A stretch of 64,000 nucleotides of DNA from Aquarana catesbeiana (GCF_042186555.1 NC_133324.1:72220189-72284188); one strand, 5' to 3'. Numbered from the stretch's first letter, positions 1 to 11,425 are shown. Numbers and translations are program-made. Notes: generated by a model from the letters alone, not told the origin.

Positions 1-81
1 GTGACCTCTCCATTTTCGATATATTTTCGGGGGAAAAAAACAGACGGTCTGTGCGATTTTCGGATCGTGTGTACGGGGCCA
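1..81. mobile_element. Harbinger-like MITE, 3' end only
   Basis: The terminus CGTGTGTACGGGGCCA resembles the terminal repeats of the elements at 5845-7528 and 46718-47122 (GTGTGTAC next to a GGC/CC end). The other end lies outside the window, so no target duplication can be checked. Confidence 0.45.
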
Positions 82-911
82 TTGGTTGAATTGTAGAGCT
101 GCTCTTTTGTAAATGAAGGCTCCTTTTTAAGAAGGGTATTGATATTCGTCTTCTTCCTTGTGCAGCAGGTACCGGCGTCTGGCTGGTTTGTGTGTTTTAG
201 CTCGAGGTCTATTCATCAAGTCTGCTTGTCCTGAACCCAGGGGGATGCAGCCCAGAGTGCCTCCTCCAGAAATTAAGAAGATTGTTGATGTGATTAATCT
301 GATGTTTGGTGCAGTACGAAGTCATTAATAAATAATCCAACTTTGATTATTTTCAGCGGCGTGTGCTCAGCCAGCGCTGACCCCCCGGGGCAGAGACTCC
401 CCTAACGGTGAGGTTTGTTTCCAAGGCCGGGAATTCCCGGGGCAGTTTTTTCACTGGGACTTGCAGTCTTGGCAAATATAGCTGCAAAGATGGAGGCGGT
501 TTCAGCTGCGTTTTGATCCGTTGTCCACAGTGCAGGCCGCCTGTGTGTGATGTCATGGCTGTACCTCTAATGGTGACAATTTACATTGTTTTGCATAATG
601 TGACCTGGATGGGGCCAATCTGCCAGGTGAACCCATCCATTCAGGGTTCCTTATCAGTTCTCTTTAGTTTTTAGGAGGTCTGTGCACTCTCCTGATTGGA
701 GGTTCCTCTGCCTAGACCTCCAGAGCTCCATTGGTTGTCCTGCAGGGGCTTGTCATAATTCGCCTTACAGTATGAAAGTATAACTGCACCTATAGTAAGA
801 AAAAGTGCACCAAAACTAACCTCCATGCTTATAGTATTTGTAAACCCCAACCGTTAACTTTTTTTTAATTGTTCCCTTTTGGTCTGTTAGGCCTTGTTCA
901 CACCGGAGAAC
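82..911. other. Intronic sequence, mostly unassigned
   Basis: No gene seen. It contains one Harbinger-type terminus at 890 (GGCCTTGTTCACACC preceded by TTA) without a clear partner; the partner may lie beyond the nested elements that follow. The remainder looks like ordinary intron. Confidence 0.4.
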
Positions 912-1075
912 TTAAGAGGAACTGCAGTCTTCTCACATAATTTGTAATAAAAACATCTTTGCTATTCTGAAGCTTCCCTCCAACCACTTTGCATATTATT
1001 TTATATATACTGTGATTCTGTACTTGCCAAATATGCTGCAGAAATCTCCCTCCACTAAGTCTGGCTGTAATCAGT

Positions 1076-2472
1076 TTAACCACTTGCCGACCAGCGCACA
1101 ACAATATACGTCGGCACACTGGCACGGCTGGGCAAATGCGCGTACAGGTACGTCCCCTTTAAGAGCCCTTTCACACTGGGGCGGAGGGCGGCGTCGGCGG
1201 TAAAACGCCGCTATTATTAGCGGCGTTTTACCGTCGGTATGCGGCCGCTAGCAGGGGGGTTGTACCCCCCCCGCTAGCGGCCGAGAAAGGGTTAAATACC
1301 ACCGCAAAGCGCCTCTGCAGAGGCGCTTTGCCGGCGGTATAGCCGCACCGTCCCATTGATTTCAATGGGCAGGAGCGGTATACACACCGCTCCTTCACCG
1401 CTCCGAAGATGCTGCTGGCAGGACTTTTTTTACCGTCCTGCCAGCGCATCGCTCCAGTGTGAAAGCCCTCGGGGCTTTCACACTGAAATGCAAGCAGCGG
1501 CACTTTTGGGTCCGTTTGCAGGCGATATTATTAGCGCAATAGCGCCTGCAAACCGCCCCAGTGTGAAAGGGCTCTAAGATGCAGCATTGTGGGCGCGTGC
1601 ACCCGCGGCGTGCTCCGTGACCGCGGGTCCAGCAGACTCGATGTCCACCGGGTGCCCAGGGAATCGTGTCAATGGGGAGATATGTAAACAAGGTATTTCC
1701 CCGTTCTGCCTAGTGACATGACCGAGATCACTGCTCCCTGTCATCGGGAGTAGTGATCGCTGTCATGTGAGTAGAAGCCCATCCCCCCCACAGTTAGAAT
1801 CACTTCCCAGGACACACTTAACCCCTCCCTAGCCCCCTAGTGTTTAACCCCTTCCCTGCCAGTGTCATTTACACAGTAATCAGTGCATTTTTATAGCACT
1901 GATCGCTGTATAAATTACAATGGTCCCAAAATGGTGTCAGAAGTGTCCGATGTGTCCGCCATAATGTCGCAGTCACGATAAAAGTTGCAGATCACCGCCA
2001 TTACTAATAAAAAAAATTAATAATAAAAATGTCATAAATCTATCCCCTATTTTGTAGACGCTATATTTTTGCGCAAACCAATCAATATACGCTTATTGCG
2101 ATTTTTTTTTTTTTTTTTTTTTTACCAAAAATATGTAGAAGAATATGTATCGGCCTAAATTGTGGAAAAAAAATTGTTTTTTTTATATATTTTTGGGAGA
2201 TATTTATTATAGCAAAAAGTAAAAAATATTGTTTTTTTTTCTTTTTGAAAATTGTCGCTCTTTTTTTTGTTTATAGCGCAAAAAATAAAAACCGCAGAGG
2301 TGATCAAATACCACCAAAAGAAAGCTCTATTTGTGGGGAAAAAAGGACATCAATTTTTTGGGTACAACGTCACACGACCGCGCAATTGTCAGTTAAAACA
2401 ACGCAGTGCCGTATCGCAAAAAGTGCCCTGGTCAGGAAGGGGGGTAAATCCTTCCTGGGCTGAAGTGGTTAA
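1076..2472. mobile_element. TTAA element with CCACTT termini (copy 1)
   Basis: Ends are TTAACCACTTGCCGACC and CTGAAGTGGTTAA, with TTAA at both ends (1076-1079, 2469-2472). It inserted into the element at 912-2791 and was itself hit by the Harbinger-like MITE at 1163-1574. The right half contains the 'AAAACCGCAGAGGTGATCAA' block that recurs inverted in the copy at 29241-30218, so the two are related. Peptides encoded here are short and read from repeat DNA. Confidence 0.75.
1163..1574. mobile_element. Harbinger-like MITE with TAA duplication
   Basis: Inverted termini GAGCCCTTTCACACTGGGGC and its complement enclose 412 bp, flanked by TAA at 1160-1162 and 1575-1577. The GC-rich interior has several smaller inverted repeats. 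The 3-bp TWA duplication and TTCACAC termini fit PIF/Harbinger non-autonomous elements. Nested in the TTAA element at 1076-2472. Confidence 0.75.
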
Positions 2473-2787
2473 CTGTGGGCAGCTGAAGCTGCTGCCTGTT
2501 CACTTCCTGGATTTACACAGAGGCACGCCTCCAGCTCTGCAGCTCTCATTGGCCCTCTTATGACTTACCCCCCCCCCCCTCCCTTCCTCGCAAACTCTCC
2601 CGAAAGTGATTGAGAGAGCTGTGCATGATGTCATAAGCCTAGGCTAATGACCAGACAAGAAACAGGAAGTGGGCTGTAGAAGGTATTTACTGGCAGAAAA
2701 AAAATGTTTTACTATCTAAAGGTAAAACAACAACAAGAGCAGAAGATTTAATAGATGGACCGTTGAAACAATGACTGAAGTTCCACT

Positions 2788-2923
2788 TTAGAGGAGTTCC
2801 AGTCTGTTAAAAAAAAATAGAAGTCAGCAACTACAAATACTGCTGACATTTAATATAAGGACATTTACCTGTCCAGGGATCCCACATTGTCGGCACCCCT
2901 AGTCGATTCGTCAACCTGCTTAA
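2788..2923. mobile_element. TTAA-type element fragment
   Basis: Starts at the TTAG that ends the preceding element (TTAGAGGAGTTCC) and runs into the TTAA that starts the next one. The right terminus is not a match to the left, so the copy is probably truncated by its neighbour. Confidence 0.4.
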
Positions 2924-3421
2924 AGTGGAGTTCCACCCACTTTTACAACTCTTCAGCATCCCTCACTAAACTGTGCACTGTAAACAAATTGGATATTTTT
3001 TAATTTTTTTTCTCAGCACCTACTGTATATCTGCTATATTAATTTTTCACTTCCTCCTCCCTGGCCGTGGCCCATCGCATCTTTTTCTGTTTGCAATGCC
3101 TTCTGGGAAGGGGCGTCAACTTCCTCTGAAACTGCCGTTGCTATGGAAACCTGACCTGAAACCTATTACACTGCTTGTGCTGCACTGAACATGTGCGGGA
3201 CCTGCAAGGATGAGATCCAGGAAGAAATACAGTCTGGCTTCAGATGCCCACACTTAAGATGGCCACGGCCTGCTGTAAGTTTATAAAATAACAAACTACT
3301 GCCATAAACTAACAAAACAGACCTTAGTTTACAGACTAACTTTACTAGAATACATTAAGCTTGTGTATTATAGGGGTATTTTTATTTAAAATGTATCATT
3401 TCGGCCGGAACACCACTTTAA
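2920..3421. mobile_element. TTAA element, AGTGGAGTTCC family (copy 1)
   Basis: The left end TTAAAGTGGAGTTCCACCC and right end GGAACACCACTTTAA form inverted repeats with TTAA at both ends; total 502 bp. The same family occurs at 8595-9050 and 10587-11146. No coding capacity. Confidence 0.75.
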
Positions 3422-3584
3422 GGTGCAGGCGCCGCTATCTGTAGTAAGGAAAACGGGAAGTAAAGCCTTGCGACTTCACAGCCTGTTTCCTACTGCGCAT
3501 GCGCAAGTCACGCTGCACTTTCTGAATGGTCCCACCGTCTTCTGGGACCTGTGTGTTTCCCAGAAGGCAGCGGGTGGAAGGAGG

Positions 3585-3752
3585 AGGGGCCAGAAATGTC
3601 ATAGATCTGCGATCTTACCCTGGAGTGGGAGCAGGTACCTGTCAAAACCAGGTACCCGCTCCCCTTTCCCTCCCAAAATGTGTCAGTGGAGAGGGGAGGG
3701 TGTGAACAAGCAGAACTTCCCCTTTTGGGTGGAGCTCCGCCATGTTTGCCCA
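3585..3752. mobile_element. Fragment of AGTGGAGTTCC-family element, inverted
   Basis: Read on the - strand it follows the 8595-9050 copy: GGAGCTCCACCCAAAAG, then a G-rich tract and a GGTACCTG...CAGGTACC inverted pair. It lacks clean TTAA ends. Confidence 0.5.
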
Positions 3753-4066
3753 CACAGGAGGTACAGGTGTTAATGCATCTGTATGCAGACAGTTCTATCC
3801 ATGTCAATTGGATGCAGCGGCTGCACAGACACAGCCTCTGCTCCCAAAATTGACACCCGCGTGAATGCAGGGGCATGTCCCAGAATGTGATCAGTGAGAG
3901 TTCAGGGACTCGCACTTGCACACCCCCGTTCCCATACGACTGTCAGTTCTGACATGATAGCAAATGCATGCATGTGAATAAACAGAACACCTGTACCTCC
4001 CGCACAGGCAAACACAGTCCTCACGTGGGAGTACCGTTCAGTACACCTGTGTGAAGGAGGCCTTAA
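3753..4066. other. Unassigned repeat-like intron sequence
   Basis: No gene. The right edge (CACCTGTGTGAAGGAGGCC) looks like a Harbinger-type terminus next to TTA, but the matching left end was not found. Confidence 0.3.
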
Positions 4067-4315
4067 TGCTCCGTTTACATATATGCGAATCGGATGCATT
4101 TTGAACGGCATCCGATTCTCCTAACGTGAACTTTCTCAATGCAGCCGGTTCACACGTGTGGGGCGGCCGCGGTGCGGTTTTAAAAATAATCCTGTGCGAT
4201 TTTTTGGGTCTGGTTCAGGTGCAATTTCTGGTAAAAATTTGCACCTGAATCGATGAAAAGAACTGCACCAAACTCCCCTCCCTGAAACTGTGGCCACATA
4301 TGTGTGAACCCAGCC
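4067..4315. mobile_element. Harbinger-like MITE with TAA duplication
   Basis: 249 bp between TAA at 4064-4066 and TAA at 4316-4318. Termini TGCTCCGTTTACATATATG and CATATGTGTGAACCCAGCC are imperfect inverted repeats. No coding capacity. Confidence 0.6.
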
Positions 4316-4656
4316 TAAAGCTGAACTTCATCCATAACAGCTTGATAAAATAAAATGTTCTTTAGCAAGGAACATACGTTCCACATTAATAATTATGCTA
4401 CCAAAATGAGTGTGTGCTGTAAATTGCCTCCATCATTGCTCCTGTTTCTTCTTGCTGGAGGCTGCCATTTTGCTGAAGCCCAGAGCTTCAAAGCGGAAAC
4501 TGCGGAACTGAACCCAGTGATTTAATGGTTTTGAAAAACAGTTACATTGCTGGAATGCTGGGATTGCTAACTGTCACATTTGCTTGTGTCGTCATTCAAA
4601 CTGTCAAACTATCAAATGTCTGGTTTCATAACTGATCACATGTGCAGCACCATGGC

Positions 4657-5229
4657 CAGGGCTTTTTTTTCTCAGACAACAGGTGCAGGAACTCCGCCTT
4701 TCCTAGTTACCCCTTTTCCCCGCCCTTACCCACCTCCCAGCACCGTCCCTTTTAGACAATATAGAACCAAGTATCATTTTGAGGTGCTAAGTAATTAGTA
4801 TGGAATTTGGTAATGATATGAAGAAAATCAGTAGAATAGATCCCCTGCAGCCAGCGACAATAGATCCCCCTAACAACAATGTACCACCCACAACAAAATT
4901 TCCCCGCCAGCAACAATAGACTCCCGGCAGCATCAACAAGTCTCCACACAGCCAGCATTAATAGTCTGTCTGGCTGCCATCAACAACAGACCCCTCCCCC
5001 AACAGTAGATCTCTTTCAGCAACAACTGACCCCCCCCCCAGCAACATAAGACCCCCCAGCAACAATAGGTCCCCCACCAGCAACAATAGACCTCCCTTGC
5101 AAAAATAGATCCCCAGCAGTGAGCATCAATACCCTGCAGCACACCCCAGCACCCCTTGCCATTACATACAGTCAGTCCAAGAGGTGCCGGAACTGCGTTC
5201 CCCCGCGTTCCCACTGAAAAAAAGCCCTG
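4657..5229. mobile_element. hAT MITE, perfect 8-bp duplication ACCATGGC
   Basis: Termini CAGGGCTTTTTTTTCTCA and TGAAAAAAAGCCCTG are flanked by identical 8-bp ACCATGGC at 4649-4656 and 5230-5237, diagnostic for hAT. The interior has a degenerate run of CAACAATAGAYCCCC units (about 4850-5110). A shorter relative lies at 52667-52967. Confidence 0.9.
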
Positions 5230-5844
5230 ACCATGGCAGTTGCAGATCAAACAGAAGCAGCTTGCTTGGCTGTAAAGGATAGGAGGGTTTAATTCTGCTT
5301 TAAGGCTGTCAGCAGATCGGCCTCTACAAATTCAGCAGTGCCTAAAAATAGAGAGCAACTGAGCATGTGCAGAGCGGGGTGAGACAGTGTATTACTGGAT
5401 ATTAAACAGTATAGGCACTTATTTTTAATGTTTTACATAGCTATACCTGCAGAAGGGGCCAGCATGTAGTCATCTAGCAGGACTTATTTTTCTGACTAAA
5501 GTTCCACATTAAATATACAATTGAAAGTATTTTGCTATATCTGTCAATCTTACCAGAAATCCACTGAGCTCTTCACATCCTGGGCTCTTGGTTTCTGCAC
5601 CATAATCTCCATTAGTGTTATGAGCTGTGGCCAGTTTACCGGTGTGAACTTTATTACATCTTTCCCATATGTTATAGAGAGGGGGAGATGTTTTGTAGTC
5701 CTGTCCTAGATTAATTGCACTGTTCCAATGATGCAGTACAGTGAGTGAACATGGTCACCCTAGGGCAGGAAGTGTGTTACTGGCAGGATAACCAGGGGGG
5801 AAAAAATCCTGAACAAAGCAAATGAATGCAGTTGCCACATCTAA
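5230..5844. other. Unassigned intron sequence
   Basis: No gene or clear element with ends. Ordinary AT-rich intron with some repeat-like segments. Confidence 0.3.
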
Positions 5845-6039
5845 AGCCTCGTACACACGATCAGAATATCGGACGAATGATTGTCTGTTCTTGTTTTTGC
5901 TTTCTAGTCTCATAACAAAAATCAGTAGGTTACTAAAGTTACGAAAATTATTGTTCAACAGAATACAACTTCGGAAGCGATGTAATGTGCTGTATTGTAA
6001 TGTATTCTTTTGTTTCTGAGCATGCGTGGTCTTGGTCTT

Positions 6040-6072
<33 letters not shown>

Positions 6073-6085
6073 GAATATGTTCTGA

Positions 6086-7358
6086 TTAACCACTTCTCAC
6101 CCACCCAACGTCATATGAGGTCGCAGATTTTGAGCAGGGATATCTGAATGATGCCTGCAGCTACAGACATCATTCAGATATCTTCTTTTACAGCCGGAGA
6201 TTCCCCGTTCAACCTCTTGATCGTTCCTACAGGAGCTTCTAGCGGCTCGCCCGTGCGATCGGCGAGCCGGAGAAGAAATCAAACGGCATTGGGATACTGA
6301 CCATAGAGCAGGGGTCTCAAACTGGCGGCCCTCCAGCTGTTGCAAAACTACAAGTCCCATGAGGCATTGCAAGGCTGACAGTTACAAGCATGACTCCCAC
6401 AGGCAGAGGCATGATGGGACTTGCATTTTTGCAACAGCTGCCAGTTTGAGACCCCTGCCATAGAGATTTCCAGATGGTCGCAGAAGTCTCTATGATCGTT
6501 CGGAGGCTGGGCGCGATTTTATGACATCATGCCCGGCCTCTGCATTTGAAAAAATGCCCCCGCCTCAGCTGAGAAGCAGAGATCGTTGTTTTTTTTAAAT
6601 TTTATTTTATTTCAGGCTTCCCAGGTAAGAGGAGAGATGTGAGGACTTATAGACCCCAGCTCTCACTGTAAAGAGAACCTGTCATGCCCTATTCCTATTA
6701 CAAGGGATGTTTACATCCCTTGTAATAGGAATAAAAATAAAATGTAAAAAGAAAGCTTCAAAATTTAAAAATAAAAGTAAAATAAACAGTAAAAAAAAGA
6801 AAAAAAAATTGAAAGCGCCCCCGTCCCTGCGTGCTTGCTCGCAGAAGCGAACACATACATAGGTTGCGCCTGCATATGTAAACAGCGTTCAAACCACACA
6901 TGAGGCATCGACGCGAACGTTGGAGTGAGAGCAAAAATTCTGGCGCAAGACCTCCTCTGTAACTCTAAACGGGTGACCTGTAAAAGATGGTAGAACGCCG
7001 CCTATGGGGATTTTTAAGTAGCAAAGTTTGCCGCCATTCCACGAGTGTGTGCAATTTTAAAGTGTGACATGTTGGGCATCTATTTACTCGGCATAACATT
7101 ATCTATGCAAAAAAATTGGGCTAACTTTACTGTTTTTTGGGGGTTTTTTTAATGATTTTTTTCCAAAAAAAAGCGTTTGAAAAATCGCTGTGCAAATACC
7201 GTGTGAAATAAAAAGTTGCAACGTCCACTATTTTATTCCCTAGGGTCTCTGCTAAAAAAAAATATATATATATATTTGGGGGTTCTGAGTAATTTTCGTG
7301 CAAAAAAAATATATTTTTACATGTAGGAGAGAAGTGTCAGAATTGGCCCGGTGGTTAA
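6086..7358. mobile_element. TTAA element with CCACTT termini (copy 2)
   Basis: TTAACCACTTCTCACCC at the left and GGCCCGGTGGTTAA at the right, with TTAA on both sides. It sits inside the Harbinger-like element at 5845-7528 and contains a hAT MITE. It shares blocks with 27800-29012 in inverted orientation (for example the TTACAAGGGATGT/CATCCCTTGTAA hairpin and the CAATTTTAAAGTGTGACATG block). Confidence 0.75.
6309..6457. mobile_element. hAT MITE, 149 bp, 8-bp duplication CCATAGAG
   Basis: Termini CAGGGGTCTCAAACTGGC and CCAGTTTGAGACCCCTG are flanked by identical CCATAGAG at 6301-6308 and 6458-6465. The interior (CCTCCAGCTGTTGCAAAACT, TACAAGTCCCAT) is shared with the copies at 19576-19726 and 47741-47891, whose outer ends differ. 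Confidence 0.92.
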
Positions 7359-7528
7359 ACGAAAATCTTTCGTTCTGATATCATACAAGAAAATTTTTGT
7401 CCCTTCAGAAAATTTGGATGAACGGTCGTGATCAGCTCTTGAAAGCTGTGTACTGACAATCAGATTATCGTACAATCAATCCGAAAACTGTATTTTGCAT
7501 CCTTTTTTCTCATTGTGTGTACTAGGCA

Positions 7529-8040
7529 TAAGAACTGGTAGCTTTAGATTAGGGGGATAGGGAACGTGGACTAATGCACTTTATTCCAGGAAAGATTCCT
7601 TCCCTCCTCCCTGTTTTTGATCTGAGCAGGCACGGTATCATCGGAAATCGCGGATAATATTTCTCTGATGTGACAGGTTGGGGGAAGCCTGAAGTCTGCC
7701 AAGCTGTGTTCATCCGCTCAATTTGTGGGCTTGCTGCCATTCATTCACAGCTACAGATTACAGCTCTGTGGTTTAAAGTTGTCTTTCAATAAAAAACATG
7801 ACGAGTGGAAATGTGATTTTAACCATACCAAAGATATTCATATACACACAGACCTAAATCTTACAGGAAGGCCTTATTCAGATCTTTGGGGTAAAGCATT
7901 GCATAATGCACATTTTTCATTAGGAGAAATAAACCATACACAATCTAAAGACAAAGTAGCCATCTCAGATTGCAAAATGCCGTTACCAAATCAGTAATGC
8001 ACGTTTTTAAAAAAAAAAAAAAAAGCCTAATAAAACAAAG
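7529..8040. other. Unassigned intron sequence
   Basis: No gene or element with ends identified. An A-tract at about 8010-8024 is the only low-complexity feature. Confidence 0.3.
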
Positions 8041-8335
8041 TTAGTGTGGCGCTTCTAGTGCACCACGGCACATTTGTATTTTAGTGCACCACAACCCACA
8101 GAACACCACAACAGCATAAAACGCACCACAAAACGCTAAAAAAACACTCAAGTCAGGCATTTCCATTGAAGTCTGAGGCCAAAAACGCTTGTGATTTTTT
8201 AACGACAGGCGTTTTGCTTTAGGTGACAGAATAGGGGTCATTAAAATAAATGAGATTTTGCTTGTTGAGAGTTTTAGAGCTACAAGCTTCAAGCATAAAA
8301 TCGCTGAGGTGTGAACGGGGGGGGGGCCTTAGGTC
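8041..8335. mobile_element. Harbinger-like remnant
   Basis: The right end, GAGGTGTGAACGGGGG then GGCC followed by TTA, has the form of a Harbinger-type terminus. The interior has repeated CACCACA and AAAACGC motifs typical of such MITEs. No matching left terminus is seen, so the left edge given is approximate. Confidence 0.4.
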
Positions 8336-8454
8336 TTTTGCAGACAGGACCTTTGCTAACTCTCCTACACTCCTTTCCTCTTGGCAGAAAAAAACACTTG
8401 ATCCTTGTAATCTCATGTGACGTGTTTTTGGGTGCGTCAAGCGTTTGGTTGGTA

Positions 8455-8504
8455 ATTCATTTCATTGGCCAGAATAATAATTTATTCTGGCCATTGAAAT
8501 GAAT
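8455..8504. repeat. 50-bp near-perfect palindrome
   Basis: ATTCATTTCATTGGCCAGAA is mirrored by TTCTGGCCATTGAAATGAAT around an AT-rich centre, with one mismatch. It may be the core of a small MITE. Confidence 0.7.
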
Positions 8505-8594
8505 GCTCTACCTTTACATTAGATGCGCCAGCTATTTTTCTGCCAAAACTCTGCTGCTCCTGGACACACTGGCTGCGGGGTTTATTTTCTGCCA

Positions 8595-9050
8595 TTACAG
8601 CGGAGTTCCACCCAAAAGTGGAACTTCTGCACTTTGTCTCTTCTCCCCCTTCAGTGCCACATTTGGCACCTTTCGGGGGGGAAGGGGGACAGGATACCTG
8701 TCTTTGACAGGTATCCTGTTCTCACTTTCAGGAGTCTAGGCCGCGGCCCCGTGACATGACCCCGGGGCTCCCTCCTCCTCTCCCTGTCACCGGGCCAGTA
8801 GGAGAGAGAGAAGCAGGGCCTCATGCATGCACAGTAGGGTTCCCAACGTGAAGCCGTAAGGCTACACTGCCGGGTTCCCTTACCAGCAATGGCGGCGGTA
8901 GCACCCGACAACTGATGGAAACATCAGCTGCGGTGCCGACATCGCTGGACTCCAGGACAGGTAAGTGTCCTATTGTTAAAAGCCAGCAGCTGCAGTATGT
9001 GTATCTGCTGGTTTTTAATTTTTTTTTTTTTTGGGCGGAACACCGCTTAA
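8595..9050. mobile_element. TTAA element, AGTGGAGTTCC family (copy 2)
   Basis: The left end is TTACAGCGGAGTTCCACCC (TTAA changed to TTAC) and the right end GGGCGGAACACCGCTTAA. The interior has a GGATACCTG...CAGGTATCC hairpin shared with 3585-3752. No coding capacity. Confidence 0.65.
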
Positions 9051-9514
9051 AGTACCCCAGGAGCCCTCTAAAGGCCTATGTGTGTATGTACATGTAGGCT
9101 AACATGCAGGGGTGTTTAGAGGCAGGAGAATAAAATGCCCAACGCCTCTAGGAGCAGCAGAAAAAAATGTCCAGTGTGCATGAGGTTGTAAGTGAATTAT
9201 GGAAAATGGCAAGCTGCTAAATAAACAAAGAAGTAAAGTACCTATGTCCAAAATCAAGTATATAAAGGGACAAAATTTAGGGAGGCAGAACTGGACTTTA
9301 GTGGTACGGTAACATACTAGACTATATACAAAATGTAAGTGAACTATGATCATGCATATTGAAGTATTTACATATTCTGAGCAAGAAGTAAAAGTACTTT
9401 CAAACAAGCTCACATTCATCTCTGTATCTGTAAGCATTGCATCCAATTCATATGACATTTGAATCAAACCAGCTTTCTATGGAGCCACTTCACATATGTG
9501 CGGTGCCTGGTATG
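9051..9514. other. Unassigned intron sequence
   Basis: No supported gene. An open frame of 122 codons on the - strand (9099-9467) has no recognisable domain and is taken as chance. Confidence 0.35.
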
Positions 9515-10014
9515 GATTTTAAGGGAAACCCACTTAGGTCTTTGGAGGCCACATGCTCTCCAAAGCACCCTTCCCCCATTATGATGGGGACACAAGCCTC
9601 TTCCCCACAACCCTGGCTGGTGGTTGTGGGGGTCTGCAAGCTGGGGGCTTATCAGAATCTGGAAGCCCCCTTTAACAGGGCCCCCAGATCCCACCCCCCG
9701 TGTGAATGAGTATGGGATACATTCACCAAATTATAAACACGGACGCAGTTTTTTGACAATTCCTTTATTAAAAAATGAAACAAAAACAATGTCCCCAGTG
9801 TAGATCCATTGTCAAACACGACGCCCGTCACCACCGCCGGCCCAAAAAAAAAAAAAAAAAAAAAGCTCCGCTCGTGCCAAAGACTATTGCTGTCTGCCTG
9901 CTCTGCCATCTGACAAATCTTAAATCTCCAAGGGGCGGGACCACCCATCACCGAACGAAAAGTAGTGCAGGAACTATTTGTTTTTGTCGCCGCGACTTAA
10001 GTCGCATTGATTAG
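9515..10014. repeat. Dispersed repeat, class unassigned
   Basis: GGATTTTAAGGGAAACCC, followed by pyrimidine/purine-rich blocks and GGGGGCTTATCAGAATCTGG, resembles a high-copy dispersed repeat of ranid frogs. An A-tract lies at 9844-9863. Class and ends cannot be fixed here. Confidence 0.4.
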
Positions 10015-10040
10015 GACAGCTTTGTATTGCAAGGAGCTAC

Positions 10041-10443
10041 GGGCTCATTCACACTGCTCACGCTAAGCACTCAATTTTAGCGTGCGGTCAGCTGTCTATT
10101 TCAGCTGCAGAGAGGTAGGCAGAGGGGGTTTAATGCGCATTTTAATGCATCGCACAGTTCACTTTTTTTTTTTTTTGTCAACTTTATTTGAAGTGCACAA
10201 AGTAGCACTTTCATTTTTGTAACACTATTCATGTCATCGCACAGCAGTGAGGTGTATTGTGCTGCTGCGAGGTGACATGCAGTACCTTTTAACATGTTTG
10301 CACTTTATCGCAGCTCATTGCACCGCATCTCCAGGGCTGCATTGCAGTGCAAACGATGCACATAGAAAACAATTGTTTTCTAGCAGTGACTGACTTTCTT
10401 CCAGTGCAGTCCAGTGCAGTCACCACATTGTGTGAACGAGCCC
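10041..10443. mobile_element. Harbinger-like MITE
   Basis: Termini GGGCTCATTCACACTG and TTGTGTGAACGAGCCC are inverted repeats, flanked by TAC (10038-10040, changed from TAA) and TAA (10444-10446). 403 bp, no coding capacity. Confidence 0.65.
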
Positions 10444-10586
10444 TAATCTGGCAAAGTGACAGCGTCTTGTTAGTGTGTCTGGGCTGAGGAAAGAAAGTCA
10501 GAACACTTGACTGCGGTCCAACAACGAGTGTCACTTGTGCATCCTGATGGGTCCATCATGACTGTCCCTGTATCAAAAATACAAAC

Positions 10587-11146
10587 TTAAAGTGGAGTTC
10601 CGGCGAAAAAAAAAAGTTGTTTTTTTTTAATTGTCCTAGCATTATTACAAATTAAATACAAAAATGATTATACAATGATCATCATGGATTTTGCAAAAAT
10701 ATTAATTTCTTACTTGAATATTTTCTGCCATCATGATTGTGGGCATGTGAAGCCCAATCGAGATCTCTTCCTGGATTAGTTTTGGAGAGGTGCATGCACC
10801 TCTCGATCTCGCGCATGCGCGATTCACCGGCCATATCGCCGATTGTTTCTAAAGTTGCCATAACAACGGGCGGCGACGGAGGAAGGTCCCACCCCGTTGG
10901 TATGGCAACATCATAGTACTGCCCACAGACTCCAGGGAAATGATGACACATCATTTCCCAGGAGCACAGGCGGGGGAGGAAGTGGCGAGGAGCTCCGCGG
11001 ACCAGGAATTGGCAGATTAAGAGGACTACATAGCAACAGGGCGATTCAGGTAAGTATAAAAAAAAAAAATTCCGCCAAATTTTTTTTTTTGGTTTAGAGG
11101 AGTCCAATGCTGAAAAAAAAAATTTCAGGGTGGAACTCCGCTTTAA
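10587..11146. mobile_element. TTAA element, AGTGGAGTTCC family (copy 3)
   Basis: TTAAAGTGGAGTTCCGGCG at the left and GGTGGAACTCCGCTTTAA at the right; TTAA on both sides; 560 bp. The best-preserved copy of this family in the window. Confidence 0.8.
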
Positions 11147-11164
11147 TGAAAATATGTATTATTA

Positions 11165-11425
11165 TTATTTTTAGGAATGTATATAGTGCAGACGAATTTG
11201 AAAGCACTTTCCATACTGTACATTCACATCAGTCCCTGCCCTCAAGGAGCTTACAATCTAAGGTCCCCTAACTCGCATTCATTCACATACTAGGGCCAAT
11301 TTAGACAGGAGCCAAATAACCTCCCAGCATGTCTTTAGAGCGTCTGAGAAGACCAGAGTATCCTGAGGAACCCACAGAAGCTCAGGGAGGACAATGCAAA
11401 CTCCATGCAGGTAGCATCTTACATT
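11165..11425. repeat. Old vertebrate dispersed repeat (LINE/SINE tail type)
   Basis: Blocks CAAGGAGCTTACAATCTAA, GGAACCCACAGAAGCTCAGG and GGACAATGCAAACTCCATGC resemble a widespread vertebrate repeat with a GGAAACCCACGCA...ACATGCAAACTCC core. It is diverged, so it is old. I cannot name the family with certainty. Confidence 0.5.

Larger units (their letters stand above)
912..2791. mobile_element. TTAA-flanked element carrying nested insertions
   Basis: The left end is TTAAGAGGAACTGCAGTC and the right end GACTGAAGTTCCACTTTAG, which are imperfect inverted repeats. The target site is TTAA on the left and TTAG on the right (one change). A second TTAA element (1076-2472) interrupts it, and removing that leaves a MITE of about 480 bp. 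No coding capacity. The superfamily could be Kolobok/T2 or piggyBac, since both use TTAA. Confidence 0.6.
5845..7528. mobile_element. Harbinger-like MITE split by a nested TTAA element
   Basis: Termini AGCCTCGTACACACGA and CATTGTGTGTACTAGGCA are flanked by TAA at 5842-5844 and 7529-7531. Removing the insertion at 6086-7358 leaves about 411 bp, which matches the 405-bp relative at 46718-47122. A T-tract (about 6043-6069) lies in the left arm. Confidence 0.75.

Noticed and set aside
3508..3921. 137-codon open frame on the - strand
   Set aside because: It spans a TTAA-element fragment and adjoining repeat-like DNA and has no domain.
9099..9467. 122-codon open frame on the - strand with hydrophobic stretches
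   Set aside because: No recognisable domain, no start context or splice signals, AT-rich intron sequence. Chance frame.
10682..11107. 141-codon open frame on the - strand
   Set aside because: It lies wholly inside the TTAA element at 10587-11146, which is non-coding in its other copies.
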